Of a stretch of DNA of 64,000 nt, positions 26,554 through 34,648 are shown piece by piece. Source of the stretch: CAZKRL01 sp964555295 (GTDB lineage: Bacteria; Bacteroidota; Bacteroidia; Flavobacteriales_D; Sanyastnellaceae); the NCBI GenBank assembly GCA_964555295.1, contig CAZKRL010000010.1:1-64000 (forward strand). The letters run 5' to 3'. Below the pieces are notes generated by a model, which saw nothing but the letters and a program-made list of their open reading frames with translations, did no database searches and had not been told where the DNA came from. The translations under genes and the position numbers were made by a program. Position 1 is the first letter of the stretch. Each line of letters opens with the position of its first letter.

Positions 26554-28035
26554 TCAGCGAATATCATGGGTAATCATATCAGAAACAATTTTACCCGAGT
26601 ACAGACATAGTGGAATCCCACCGCCCGGGTGCACGCTGCCGCCACAGAAATACAAGCCCTTGATTTTGGAGAAATTGGGGTGACGAAGAAATGCGGCCAT
26701 GCGGCTATTGCTAGAGGTGCCGTAGAGTGAGCCCCCCAGACTTGAAGTGCGCGACTCAATGCTGCGCGGATCGAGAACAGTCTCGCACATGATGCTATTT
26801 GAGATATCACAATTCAGCGTGCGATGGATTTTCTGAAGAATATTCTTTTTGGATTGCGCGATAAGTTGGTCCCAATCCTGACCCACATTTGTCGGTGCAT
26901 TGATCATCACAAACCAATTTTCGCAACCTTCTGGCGCGTCAGTTTTTTCTTCTTTTGAACTGATATTGATGTAAACGGTGGGGTCATCAATAAGAGTCTT
27001 ATTTTGGAATATGGCTTCGAATTCCTCGCGATATTTTCCACTGAATAAGATGTTGTGCAGATCGAGTTGAGGGAAGCTGCCGCGAATCCCCCAGTAAAAA
27101 ATGATTCCTGAGCTGGAGCGCTCTGCTTGCGCAACTTTTGACGGCAAACGAAGATCCGGTAATAATTTTCTATAGGCCGCTACTACATCCATATTGCAAA
27201 TCACAACATCTGCAGGCACGTTTCTTTCTCCCAATGATATTCCCGCGACTCTCTTTTTATTGTGCCTGATGGCCGTGACACGTGCATCAAATTCAAACTG
27301 CACACCAAGGTCTTTTGCCAGTTGAAATAGCGCCTCGGTGATACGGATCATTCCGCCCTTTGGGAAGAAGGTGCCGATACCCATTTCAAGATGAGGAATC
27401 ATGCTCATGATGCCCGGTGTTTGGTAGGGGGATGATCCGTTGTAGGTGGCGTAGCGGTCGAAAAGTTGAGTCAATCGCTGTTCCCCGAGAGCTCTCTCAT
27501 TGTCGCGGTGCAAGGTGGATAGCAATCCCAATTTCGGCAGTGCTTTCAAGGCAGCAATAACGTCTCGTGAAAAATAGGTGCTGGCTTTATGCAAACTTTT
27601 TCGCAAGAATATGGGCGCGGTGGAATGATATTTCTCCTCGCTGGCTTGAAGATATTGTTGGGTTTTCCTTTTTGGCACGCCGAAAGTCTTCTCCGCGTTT
27701 TCAGCGAATTTCTCAGCATCAGCGGGCGCGGTGAATGCGGTGCCGTCGGCGAAGAAGTAATTACAGATGGTTTTTTTTCTTAGGTATTGGTAATAATCAC
27801 GCGGGTTTTTCGCACAGCCTACAAATACGTCATCGAGCACTTCAGGCAACGTAAATAATGAAGGCCCCGCGTCAAATCTAAAATCACCGTTTGTGATCGA
27901 TACGAGTTTGCCCCCGGGCCGGTTGCTGGCCTCAAATAGCCGAACTTGATGACCGGCATAGGCCAATCTGCAAGCCGAGGCAAGTGCAGCCACTCCTGAA
28001 CCAATGATGACTATTTTCTTGGGTGGTAGGTTCAT
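26554..28035 (-). CDS. crtD: Phytoene desaturase-family FAD oxidoreductase, probably 1-hydroxycarotenoid 3,4-desaturase (CrtD)
   Basis: A FAD-dependent carotenoid desaturase of 493 residues. The N-terminal FAD fold reads VIIGSGVAALASACRLA, followed by FEASNRPGGK and RFDAGPSLFTLP. The C-terminal GLYFCGGSVHPGGGIPLCLYSGK closes the FAD site. Both CrtI and CrtD share this layout. CrtD is preferred because the gene is fused in an operon with a CruF-like hydratase and crtY, the arrangement known for myxol-type pathways, and no crtB is present. An upstream in-frame ATG at 28053 is possible; 28035 directly precedes the FAD motif. The alternative is a standard CrtI. Confidence 0.8.
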   Translation of the reverse strand: MNLPPKKIVIIGSGVAALASACRLAYAGHQVRLFEASNRPGGKLVSITNGDFRFDAGPSLFTLPEVLDDVFVGCAKNPRDYYQYLRKKTICNYFFADGTAFTAPADAEKFAENAEKTFGVPKRKTQQYLQASEEKYHSTAPIFLRKSLHKASTYFSRDVIAALKALPKLGLLSTLHRDNERALGEQRLTQLFDRYATYNGSSPYQTPGIMSMIPHLEMGIGTFFPKGGMIRITEALFQLAKDLGVQFEFDARVTAIRHNKKRVAGISLGERNVPADVVICNMDVVAAYRKLLPDLRLPSKVAQAERSSSGIIFYWGIRGSFPQLDLHNILFSGKYREEFEAIFQNKTLIDDPTVYINISSKEEKTDAPEGCENWFVMINAPTNVGQDWDQLIAQSKKNILQKIHRTLNCDISNSIMCETVLDPRSIESRTSSLGGSLYGTSSNSRMAAFLRHPNFSKIKGLYFCGGSVHPGGGIPLCLYSGKIVSDMITHDIR

Positions 28036-28088
28036 GTCAACGGATAAACACATGGGGGCAGCATTGGTTTACCCTATGGACTGTCTTT

Positions 28089-28427
28089 CTAGCGAATGAA
28101 TTCCTTGAAATATTGGATGATGCAGCGCTTGAGCAACAACTCTTGTTCCTCAGCGGCAAGTGGGGGAAGACTTTCAACTCGTTCGAAATGTGGCCAGCCC
28201 TCTTCATCACGTCCTAAGAAGGAGTAGTATCCCTCCTTCACCAGTAGCGAGCACATTCCGATATGGATGATGTCCAGTTTTTGATCCTTTTTATAGGTGC
28301 TGAAGTCTTTATTGAGTTCTTGTAGACCAATATTGAAAAGAATGCCCGCATAATCTAATTTTTGACCCATTTGCCTGGCTATCCAATCTTGTGTTTCCTT
28401 CCATTCACGTTCAAATTGGTAATCCAT
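28089..28427 (-). CDS. Conserved hypothetical cytoplasmic protein
   Basis: This 112-residue protein has no signal peptide or membrane segment. It is rich in charged and aromatic residues (WKETQDWIARQMG near the N-terminus, GMCSLLVKEGYYSFLGRDEEGWPHFE in the middle). I do not recognise a motif. It lies 53 bases upstream of crtD on the same strand, so it may be cotranscribed with the carotenoid genes; that need not mean a shared function. Confidence 0.7.
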   Translation of the reverse strand: MDYQFEREWKETQDWIARQMGQKLDYAGILFNIGLQELNKDFSTYKKDQKLDIIHIGMCSLLVKEGYYSFLGRDEEGWPHFERVESLPPLAAEEQELLLKRCIIQYFKEFIR

Positions 28428-28514
28428 TTTTTACTGACTTAATTTCTTTTGCGGCAATTTGCCGACGCTAGGTTTATACTATCTTGCCGCGCGAATTTAT
28501 TACCTAAAGTCACG

Positions 28515-29219
28515 ATGCCACATTTTTCGAGGTCAATCATATTTGTATTTCTGTCGGTTGCAACCCTCGTTTCGTACGCACAAGTAGAATATCTTGATAT
28601 CCAGCATAGAGTGCTTGAATCTTCTGAAAAGGCAATATACATGCGTGAGGTGAAGCCCAACTCAGACGGTTCTTACGCGTGTAAGATCAAGTACATAACC
28701 GAAGAGACATTTATGATCGGACGTTATCTCGATCGCGAGCTGACCTTACCCGATGGTGATTTCCAGTATTTCTATGCCAATGGTGTAAAAGAATCTGAAG
28801 GGAAATTCAAGAATGGTTTTAAAGTGGGTACATGGAAGCGTTGGAACTTCGAGGGAATTGCCAAACCTGATAGATATTACGCAGAAGAAGATTTTGTAAA
28901 AACCAACCGGGCTTCAAGTCCGGCCAAATATCCGGGTGGTAATGCGGCCATTCAGAAATTCATCAACGAGAATCTGATGTATCCTGAGGAGGCGAAATCC
29001 AAAAAGTTGGAAGGCACTGTAGTGGTAACCTTTAGTGTTGATGTTACTGGAAGAGTAAAGGACACCAAGGTCTCTTCGAGTGTTCATTATACCCTAGACG
29101 AGGAAGCGGTTCGTTGTATATCGAGCTTGCCGGAGTGGGAACCTGCAACGCGAGAGGGCAGAGCGGTAGAGTCGAGTTATATTATGCCGGTGGTGTTCAA
29201 ATTACCTCAGGGCAAGTAG
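28515..29219 (+). CDS. Secreted TonB C-terminal-domain protein with MORN-like repeat
   Basis: A 234-residue protein with signal peptide (SIIFVFLSVATLVSYAQ). A MORN-like beta hairpin region (about 90-120: GDFQYFYANGVKESEGKFKNG, then GTWKRWNFEG) is followed by a TonB C-terminal domain (about 150-232: YPEEAKSKKLEGTVVVTFSVD...LPEWEPATREGRAV). It has no transmembrane anchor or proline-rich linker, so it is not a classical TonB. Bacteroidota encode many such periplasmic proteins of unknown role. The ATG at 28515 is chosen because it precedes the signal peptide, not the TTG at 28449. Confidence 0.82.
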   Translation: MPHFSRSIIFVFLSVATLVSYAQVEYLDIQHRVLESSEKAIYMREVKPNSDGSYACKIKYITEETFMIGRYLDRELTLPDGDFQYFYANGVKESEGKFKNGFKVGTWKRWNFEGIAKPDRYYAEEDFVKTNRASSPAKYPGGNAAIQKFINENLMYPEEAKSKKLEGTVVVTFSVDVTGRVKDTKVSSSVHYTLDEEAVRCISSLPEWEPATREGRAVESSYIMPVVFKLPQGK

Positions 29220-29270
29220 GTCAGGGAAGTGAATTGTATTCAGGGTATCCCTCCGGGGGCAGGTTGTGAT

Positions 29271-30491
29271 TTAATACATCGTTAGCAGCAGTCTCAAATC
29301 TTTCCATGGAAGACCAAACATTTCTGCTATGGTCTCATTGGTATGTGCACCGCTGTACATGTAAACACCATGTCTGAACCCGGGTTGTTTTCGAACCAGA
29401 TTGCCAATGCCTCCTTTCTCACCAATGGAAAGTAGGGTGGGTGCAAAAATGTTGCTGAGCGCGTATGAGGCTGTTCGTGAAACCCTCGAGGCAATATTGG
29501 GAACACAGTAATGTATGACACCGTGCTTGCGAAAAACGGGCTTGTCATGAGTCGTTATATGAGATGTTTCGAAACACCCCCCTTGATCGATGCTTACGTC
29601 TACGATAACACTGCCATACTTCATGTTACTCACCATTTCTTCTGTTACCACCACCGGTGTACGTCCGCCGCGCGAGTGAATGGCGCCAATCACCACATCT
29701 GCAGTATCCAGAGCATTTCTCAGCTCTGAAGGTTGAATAGCGCTGGTCCATAATCTAATTCCAATGTCATTCTGAATTCGTCGTAACCGATAGGTGCTAT
29801 TGTCAAAGATTTTCACGCTTGCGCCCAGGCCTAGTGCAGCTCTCGCTGCTGACTCTGCTACGGTTCCTGCGCCAAGAATAATGACCTCCGTTGGTTTGAC
29901 TCCTGAAATGCCACCAAACATGAGGCCCTGACCACTGCTCGCATGACTGAGGTATTCAGCGGCTATGAGCACAGCAGTGTTTCCAGCAATTTCTCCCATG
30001 GCTCTCACCACTGGATAAATATTGGTCTCGTCACGAATGAAGTCCCAAGCAATAGCAGTCATTTTTTTTGTGGCCAATGCATGGAAATTCTCAACCTTTT
30101 GAATGGGCAGGTGAACTGCCGAAATAAGGGTCTGTTTTCCGGGCATCATTTCAATTTCCTCGAGGCTTGGTGGCGCGACTTTCAATATGGTGTCGCACTT
30201 GAATACGTCTTCCGCTGAGTATACAATCTTAGCACCCGCCTCGCTGTAATCGTGATCTTGGAAATTCGAGGCTTTACCTGCGTCTGCTTCAATTATAACA
30301 TCGTGTCCGTTATTAACCAATAGGGCAACGCTCTCGGGTACCAAAGCCACTCGGCGTTCTTGAAAATAGGTTTCTTTGGGAATTCCTACGGTCAGGCGCG
30401 ACTGACGAGGTTCTATGGCCAGGGTCTCCTCTTGCGGACTGAGGGCTGCTTTGCTGGCGAGCGCTTTCATGGATTTCTCTGTTGAACTCAT
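29271..30491 (-). CDS. ald: Alanine dehydrogenase
   Basis: Oxidative deamination of L-alanine to pyruvate with NAD+, or the reverse. It has the AlaDh/PNT N-terminal domain (VGIPKETYFQERRVALVPESV, about 36-56), the catalytic segment SAVHLPIQK (about 130) and the NAD-binding glycine motif ILGAGTVAESAARAALGLGA (about 215-234). VIGAIHSRGGRTP and a C-terminal catalytic region (GGIGNLVRKQPGFRHGVY) follow. The 406-residue length includes about 30 extra N-terminal residues. It is divergent from the small membrane protein gene at 30628. Confidence 0.92.
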   Translation of the reverse strand: MSSTEKSMKALASKAALSPQEETLAIEPRQSRLTVGIPKETYFQERRVALVPESVALLVNNGHDVIIEADAGKASNFQDHDYSEAGAKIVYSAEDVFKCDTILKVAPPSLEEIEMMPGKQTLISAVHLPIQKVENFHALATKKMTAIAWDFIRDETNIYPVVRAMGEIAGNTAVLIAAEYLSHASSGQGLMFGGISGVKPTEVIILGAGTVAESAARAALGLGASVKIFDNSTYRLRRIQNDIGIRLWTSAIQPSELRNALDTADVVIGAIHSRGGRTPVVVTEEMVSNMKYGSVIVDVSIDQGGCFETSHITTHDKPVFRKHGVIHYCVPNIASRVSRTASYALSNIFAPTLLSIGEKGGIGNLVRKQPGFRHGVYMYSGAHTNETIAEMFGLPWKDLRLLLTMY

Positions 30492-30602
30492 CTTCCGAAA
30501 GATATGAGAATCTTTACGCTCAGTTCGAAAAAAATCGGCGTCATCTCACAAAGAATCGTGGAAAAAGATTTCCATGTTTTCACTGAAACACTTCTGCTTT
30601 TT

Positions 30603-30610
30603 TACTTTTG
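30603..30610 (+). promoter_or_regulatory. -7 element TACTTTTG
   Basis: Exact TAnnTTTG match, 17 bases before the ATG at 30628; it supports that small gene as real. Confidence 0.6.
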
Positions 30611-30627
30611 TGCACAACCTTTAAACC

Positions 30628-30888
30628 ATGGCACAAAAAGATTCGAATCACTCATCAAAAGACAGAACAATCCTTTGGATTATTTTACCTTGTACTGTAG
30701 CTGTATCACTGCTCTTTACAAAATTGAATCATAGCATGGTTACCTCTGGCGAGAAAATGTCGGCCGACTTTAGCGCTGCTCCTGTAGCGAAAGCGCCACA
30801 AAAGGTTGTTACTACTTCAGATACGACTCATCAAATAAGCAAAGAAGCCGTGCATACAGGTCAGGATGCAGGAGATGCCCATCATTGA
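30628..30888 (+). CDS. Small single-pass membrane protein
   Basis: An 86-residue protein with one hydrophobic segment (about residues 14-30, TILWIILPCTVAVSLLF) preceded by a charged N-terminus and followed by an Ala/Thr/His-rich, probably periplasmic tail. No family is recognised. A promoter-like TACTTTTG just upstream and a complete frame support it. Its end overlaps tsaE (opposite strand) by seven bases. Confidence 0.68.
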   Translation: MAQKDSNHSSKDRTILWIILPCTVAVSLLFTKLNHSMVTSGEKMSADFSAAPVAKAPQKVVTTSDTTHQISKEAVHTGQDAGDAHH

Positions 30889-31319
30889 GTTGTATCGAAC
30901 GCCAGGCATTCGTAGCGTCTATTCTCGTCGTCGAGGTTTGAAATAGTCATTACGTAATAATTCGAATGGAAATATTTCGTAGCTATTTCCGGCCATTCGA
31001 TAAAAATAAAGTCAGATTCGGTTAGCATGTCATTGAAGCCCATCTCAATCAATTCATCTGAGGATTTGACTCTGTAGAGGTCTACATGTAGCACGGCAAA
31101 ACGATCTCTTGATCGGTATTGATTTGCTATAGAAAACGTTGGACTTCCATCGAATTCATACCCCATTCTTTCAATAACACTTCTACAGAATGTGGTCTTT
31201 CCGCTTCCCATTTCTGAAGGAAACAAAAAAATTCCACCGTTTGGAAATTGAAGGAGAAACTTTTGCGCCACATCCCCCAGGGTTTGCAGTGAAGCTATGG
31301 CATCGAAGCAAGATTTCAT
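30882..31319 (-). CDS. tsaE: tRNA threonylcarbamoyladenosine biosynthesis ATPase TsaE
   Basis: It hydrolyses ATP to drive the TsaB-TsaD complex that installs t6A37 on ANN-decoding tRNAs. The Walker A motif SEMGSGKTTF is at about 35-44. SPTFSIANQY (about 59-68) is the family's switch region, followed by HVDLYRVKSSDEL and FIEWPE (Walker B-like). The 145-residue length is typical. The divergent gene is an HMG-CoA lyase. Confidence 0.93.
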   Translation of the reverse strand: MKSCFDAIASLQTLGDVAQKFLLQFPNGGIFLFPSEMGSGKTTFCRSVIERMGYEFDGSPTFSIANQYRSRDRFAVLHVDLYRVKSSDELIEMGFNDMLTESDFIFIEWPEIATKYFHSNYYVMTISNLDDENRRYECLAFDTTQ

Positions 31320-31382
31320 ACCCTGCGAATTTATCGACTCAGATCTTCATCTATGGCGAAATTGTGACGCATCACAGATGAT

Positions 31383-31390
31383 TACTTTTG
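31383..31390 (+). promoter_or_regulatory. -7 element TACTTTTG almost abutting the HMG-CoA lyase start
   Basis: Exact TAnnTTTG match ending only six bases before the ATG at 31397, which would give a leaderless or nearly leaderless mRNA. Confidence 0.55.
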
Positions 31391-31396
31391 TTATGA

Positions 31397-32263
31397 ATGA
31401 CAACCGAGGTGAAAATTGTTGAATGCCCGCGCGACGCGATGCAAGGCATTGTAGAATGGATACCTACTGAAAGTAAAATCCGTTACATCAATCATTTGCT
31501 CACAATGGGTTTTGATACATTGGATATGGGAAGTTTTGTATCGCCCAAGGCCATACCGCAGATGCGGGATACGGCTGAGGTGATAAGGGGTTTGAATTTG
31601 AAAAGTGCAAAGTCGCGTTTATTATGTATTGTGGCCAATATGAAAGGAGCTCAGCAAGCTATTGAATTTGATGAAATAGCCTACCTCGGATTTCCAATGT
31701 CTGTCTCTGAAACCTTTCAGCTTCGTAACACCAATTCTGGACTGGAAAAGGGTTTTTCTGACCTTATTGAGATACACAAACTGGCCAGCGCTAAGAAAAA
31801 ATCTGTAGTTGTATATCTCTCCATGGGATTCGGAAATCCTTATGGCGACCCTTGGAGCCCGGATTTATTAATGCAGTGGAGCTCAAGAATTTTTCAGGAA
31901 ATGGGAGATGTTACCATCGCACTGAGCGATACAATCGGTTGCGCAACGGATGAAGTATTAAACGCATCTTTTAAAAACCTGATAAAGGAATTCCCTGAGG
32001 CCGAGTTTGGAGCACATCTGCACGTACATCCGAACGATGCGCAACAAAAATTTATGACTGCGTGGAACGCTGGTTGTCGACGTTTTGATGGTGCATTGAA
32101 AGGGCTTGGAGGATGTCCTATGGCTTCGGATAAACTCACCGGAAATATGCCTACTGAAATTATGCTGAAGGCGCTAAAGAGCATCGGCATTGATCATGGT
32201 ATTGATGACGCAATGACGGATCAGGGCATTGCTTTACTGCAGACCATCCCTGGATTGCACTAA
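31397..32263 (+). CDS. Hydroxymethylglutaryl-CoA lyase
   Basis: It cleaves HMG-CoA into acetoacetate and acetyl-CoA, the final step of leucine breakdown, in the cytoplasm. TIM-barrel catalytic residues are present: ECPRDAMQG (Arg-Asp near residues 10-12), the metal-binding HLHVHPND (about 207-214), and the mobile-loop cysteine in GLGGCPMASDKLTGN (about 239-253). The 288-residue length is typical. It appears to be a lone unit; other leucine-degradation genes are not nearby. Confidence 0.92.
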   Translation: MTTEVKIVECPRDAMQGIVEWIPTESKIRYINHLLTMGFDTLDMGSFVSPKAIPQMRDTAEVIRGLNLKSAKSRLLCIVANMKGAQQAIEFDEIAYLGFPMSVSETFQLRNTNSGLEKGFSDLIEIHKLASAKKKSVVVYLSMGFGNPYGDPWSPDLLMQWSSRIFQEMGDVTIALSDTIGCATDEVLNASFKNLIKEFPEAEFGAHLHVHPNDAQQKFMTAWNAGCRRFDGALKGLGGCPMASDKLTGNMPTEIMLKALKSIGIDHGIDDAMTDQGIALLQTIPGLH

Positions 32264-32445
32264 TTCAACCCATGAAGAAAAGTTTCAATACCCCACTTCT
32301 TTTGCGTTAGGGATATGTTCTCAATTCTTTGAAGAGTAATGTTCACCCTGCACTTAATAATAAATAGTTTGTTTTGCTTTTTCATGGCGATGGGTTTTGC
32401 CATGTGTTACGATCGCAATTCTCAAATGTTACAGTAATTATAAAA

Positions 32446-33153
32446 ATGAAGAATATTCTTATCACAGGTGCCTCCAGCGGAATAGGCAAGGAGTGCGCCA
32501 TTCAATTGAATTTAACTGGCCATCATCTCATTCTAATAGGTCGAAATGAAGAGCGCTTGAGCGAATTATGCCGCCAATTGTCTTCGGCTGAATTTCATGT
32601 TTGTGATGTGAGCAAATATGAGGAAGTGAAAAATCTTTCACACCTTTTATCATCACGAGGAATTGAAATTGATGTGCTCATTAACAATGCAGGTATTGGC
32701 TATTTCAACCCACTGATTTCGGCAGATATTGATGAATGGCAGGAGATGATTCATACAAATATCACGGGTGTTGCAAATGTCATTCATGCTTTCCTGCCAT
32801 CACTTCTAAAACAGTATGGGCATGTTATTAATCTGGGGTCGTTGGCATCACATCAGGTTTTCCCGAACTCTGGAATTTACTGCGCTACCAAACATGCAGT
32901 GCTGGCTATTAGTGAGAGTCTTCGTATAGAATTTCCTGGTAAATTGAGGGTTACTACTATAAGCCCAGGCTCCGTTGATACACCCTTTATTATGCAGACC
33001 AAAAGTGAGGAGATGCTGAAACAATATAAAGATTATTTCGCCTCTGGTCTTCCAGCGTCGCTCGTGGCAGAGCAGATTATTCATGCTATTCAAGCACCTC
33101 GAACTTCAGTTATAAGTGAAATCATAATCCGTCCGACAAGGCAGGTAATATGA
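32446..33153 (+). CDS. Short-chain dehydrogenase/reductase (SDR)
   Basis: A classical SDR of 235 residues with the NADP-binding TGASSGIG (7-14), NNAG (about 80) and the catalytic Ser-Tyr-Lys set (SLASHQVF... and YCATKHA at about 145). The substrate is unknown; the sequence resembles the YdfG-like 3-hydroxy acid dehydrogenase type. The ATG at 32446 immediately precedes the nucleotide fold, so the upstream in-frame TTG at 32374 is rejected. Confidence 0.9.
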   Translation: MKNILITGASSGIGKECAIQLNLTGHHLILIGRNEERLSELCRQLSSAEFHVCDVSKYEEVKNLSHLLSSRGIEIDVLINNAGIGYFNPLISADIDEWQEMIHTNITGVANVIHAFLPSLLKQYGHVINLGSLASHQVFPNSGIYCATKHAVLAISESLRIEFPGKLRVTTISPGSVDTPFIMQTKSEEMLKQYKDYFASGLPASLVAEQIIHAIQAPRTSVISEIIIRPTRQVI

Positions 33154-33156
33154 TAG

Positions 33157-33810
33157 CTATTGATTTTTGAGTAGGTCGTGAAAGGTCTTCTTAAACTTTT
33201 CGACTTTCGGACGAACGACCATTTGGCAATAGGGCTGGGTTCCATTTAAAGCGAAGTAATTGTCGTGATACTCCTCGGCAGGATAGAAGTGGTTGAAAGG
33301 CGACAATTCTGTTACAATTTCATCTTGCCAATTACCGCTGCTCCGCGCCGCCTCTATAGCCTGCAATGCTATGCTCCGCTGTAACTCCGAATGATGAAAA
33401 ATCACAGAGCGGTACTGGGTTCCAATGTCATTGCCCTGGCGATTCAATGTTGTAGGATCATGCACGCCAAAGAACACCTCGAGCAGTTGCGGGTATGAAA
33501 TCTTTCTTGGGTCGAATGTTATCTGACAGACTTCAGCATGGCCTGTATTTCCCGAGCATACTTCTTTATAAGTTGGATTTTTGGTTTGTCCACCACAGTA
33601 TCCGCTTTTCACCGAAGTTACACCGTCGATTGACAGATAAACGGCTTCCACGCACCAAAAGCACCCCGCACCGAAGGTTGCTATTTCTGTTGTATCACTG
33701 ACATTCATTTTGACAGCTTCTTGATTTTGTATGTTTATTCTTGTGTTACCTCGAGGACCTTCATTACCGCATGAAGCAATGAGCAGAACAATACTGATTA
33801 AGATTTTCAC
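33157..33810 (-). CDS. msrA: Lipoprotein-type peptide methionine-S-sulfoxide reductase
   Basis: It reduces methionine-S-sulfoxide in damaged proteins. The active-site motif GAGCFWCVE (about residues 48-56) and the later GYCGG, GHAEVCQITFDP and IGTQYRSVIFH are intact. The N-terminus is a lipoprotein signal (ILISIVLLIASCG, lipobox Cys about 14), so the enzyme would be anchored outside the cytoplasm. Internal Met 35 could start a cytoplasmic form. It is convergent with the SDR gene, three bases away. Confidence 0.92.
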   Translation of the reverse strand: MKILISIVLLIASCGNEGPRGNTRINIQNQEAVKMNVSDTTEIATFGAGCFWCVEAVYLSIDGVTSVKSGYCGGQTKNPTYKEVCSGNTGHAEVCQITFDPRKISYPQLLEVFFGVHDPTTLNRQGNDIGTQYRSVIFHHSELQRSIALQAIEAARSSGNWQDEIVTELSPFNHFYPAEEYHDNYFALNGTQPYCQMVVRPKVEKFKKTFHDLLKNQ

Positions 33811-33857
33811 AAGGTGGAAACAATATCAGCGAATTTGGGTTCATCAATTGGTTTACT

Positions 33858-34589
33858 TCAATTAATCGAATCAGCGAAGGATGAATTTTTCAGGATGAAA
33901 TTTTCAAAATCTAAACTCCATGATCCCTGTAAAGTGCGCCGCGTGGTAAGCGGAATTAACTCGGCCAGAAATTTATCTCTTGCGATTTCCCGAGCACCCA
34001 TTGAGAGCAAATGATCATTCGTAACCTGACAATCAATCATTTTCCAGCCCTTTGAGTGAACGTAACTGGCAAGAGCTATCAGTGCTGCTTTGGAGGCATT
34101 CGATTTTAGAGAAAACATACTTTCTCCAAAAAATGCTTCACCAATAGAAACGCCATACAGACCACCTACCAGTTGGTCATCGTTATCCCATACTTCAATG
34201 GAATGCGCAAAGCCCAGCTTTGCCAACTCTTTATATGCTGAAATCATTTCTTTTAAAATCCATGTGTTGCCCTTTCTGATTTCGGCGCAGTTTTCTATCA
34301 CCTTGTCAAACGCTATATCAGCCGTGAATTTTGGGAAGGTCTTAATGGCTTTTCGCATGGTTTTTGAGATAGTAACTTCCTCTGGACGAAGAATGCATCG
34401 CTCTAACGGAGACCACCAAACGTATTGGGCGGATTTATTGTACCATGGGAATATTCCTTTTGAATACGCCAGAATGAGGCGCTCTGTGGTTAAATCGCCT
34501 CCTATAGCAACAATATCTCCCGAAATTTCAGAGGGATCGGGCAACCAGATTTTTCCGGGTTCTAATAGATGAGGAGACATTTCTTGCAC
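33858..34589 (-). CDS. aat: Leucyl/phenylalanyl-tRNA--protein transferase
   Basis: It transfers Leu or Phe from tRNA to the N-terminus of proteins starting with Arg or Lys, feeding the ClpS/ClpAP N-end rule. Family motifs are WLPDPSEI, DIVAIGGDLTTERLILAYSKGIFPWY (about 25-50), the WWSPLERC segment, HSIEVWD, GGLYGVSIGEAFFGESMFS (about 148-166) and IDCQVTNDHLLSMGA. The 243-residue length fits. Confidence 0.95.
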   Translation of the reverse strand: MQEMSPHLLEPGKIWLPDPSEISGDIVAIGGDLTTERLILAYSKGIFPWYNKSAQYVWWSPLERCILRPEEVTISKTMRKAIKTFPKFTADIAFDKVIENCAEIRKGNTWILKEMISAYKELAKLGFAHSIEVWDNDDQLVGGLYGVSIGEAFFGESMFSLKSNASKAALIALASYVHSKGWKMIDCQVTNDHLLSMGAREIARDKFLAELIPLTTRRTLQGSWSLDFENFILKNSSFADSIN

Positions 34590-34648
34590 AATGTACTTGC
34601 ATCAATTGTGAAACAACATTGTGTCGATACCAAAATTTGTTTCTGGTT

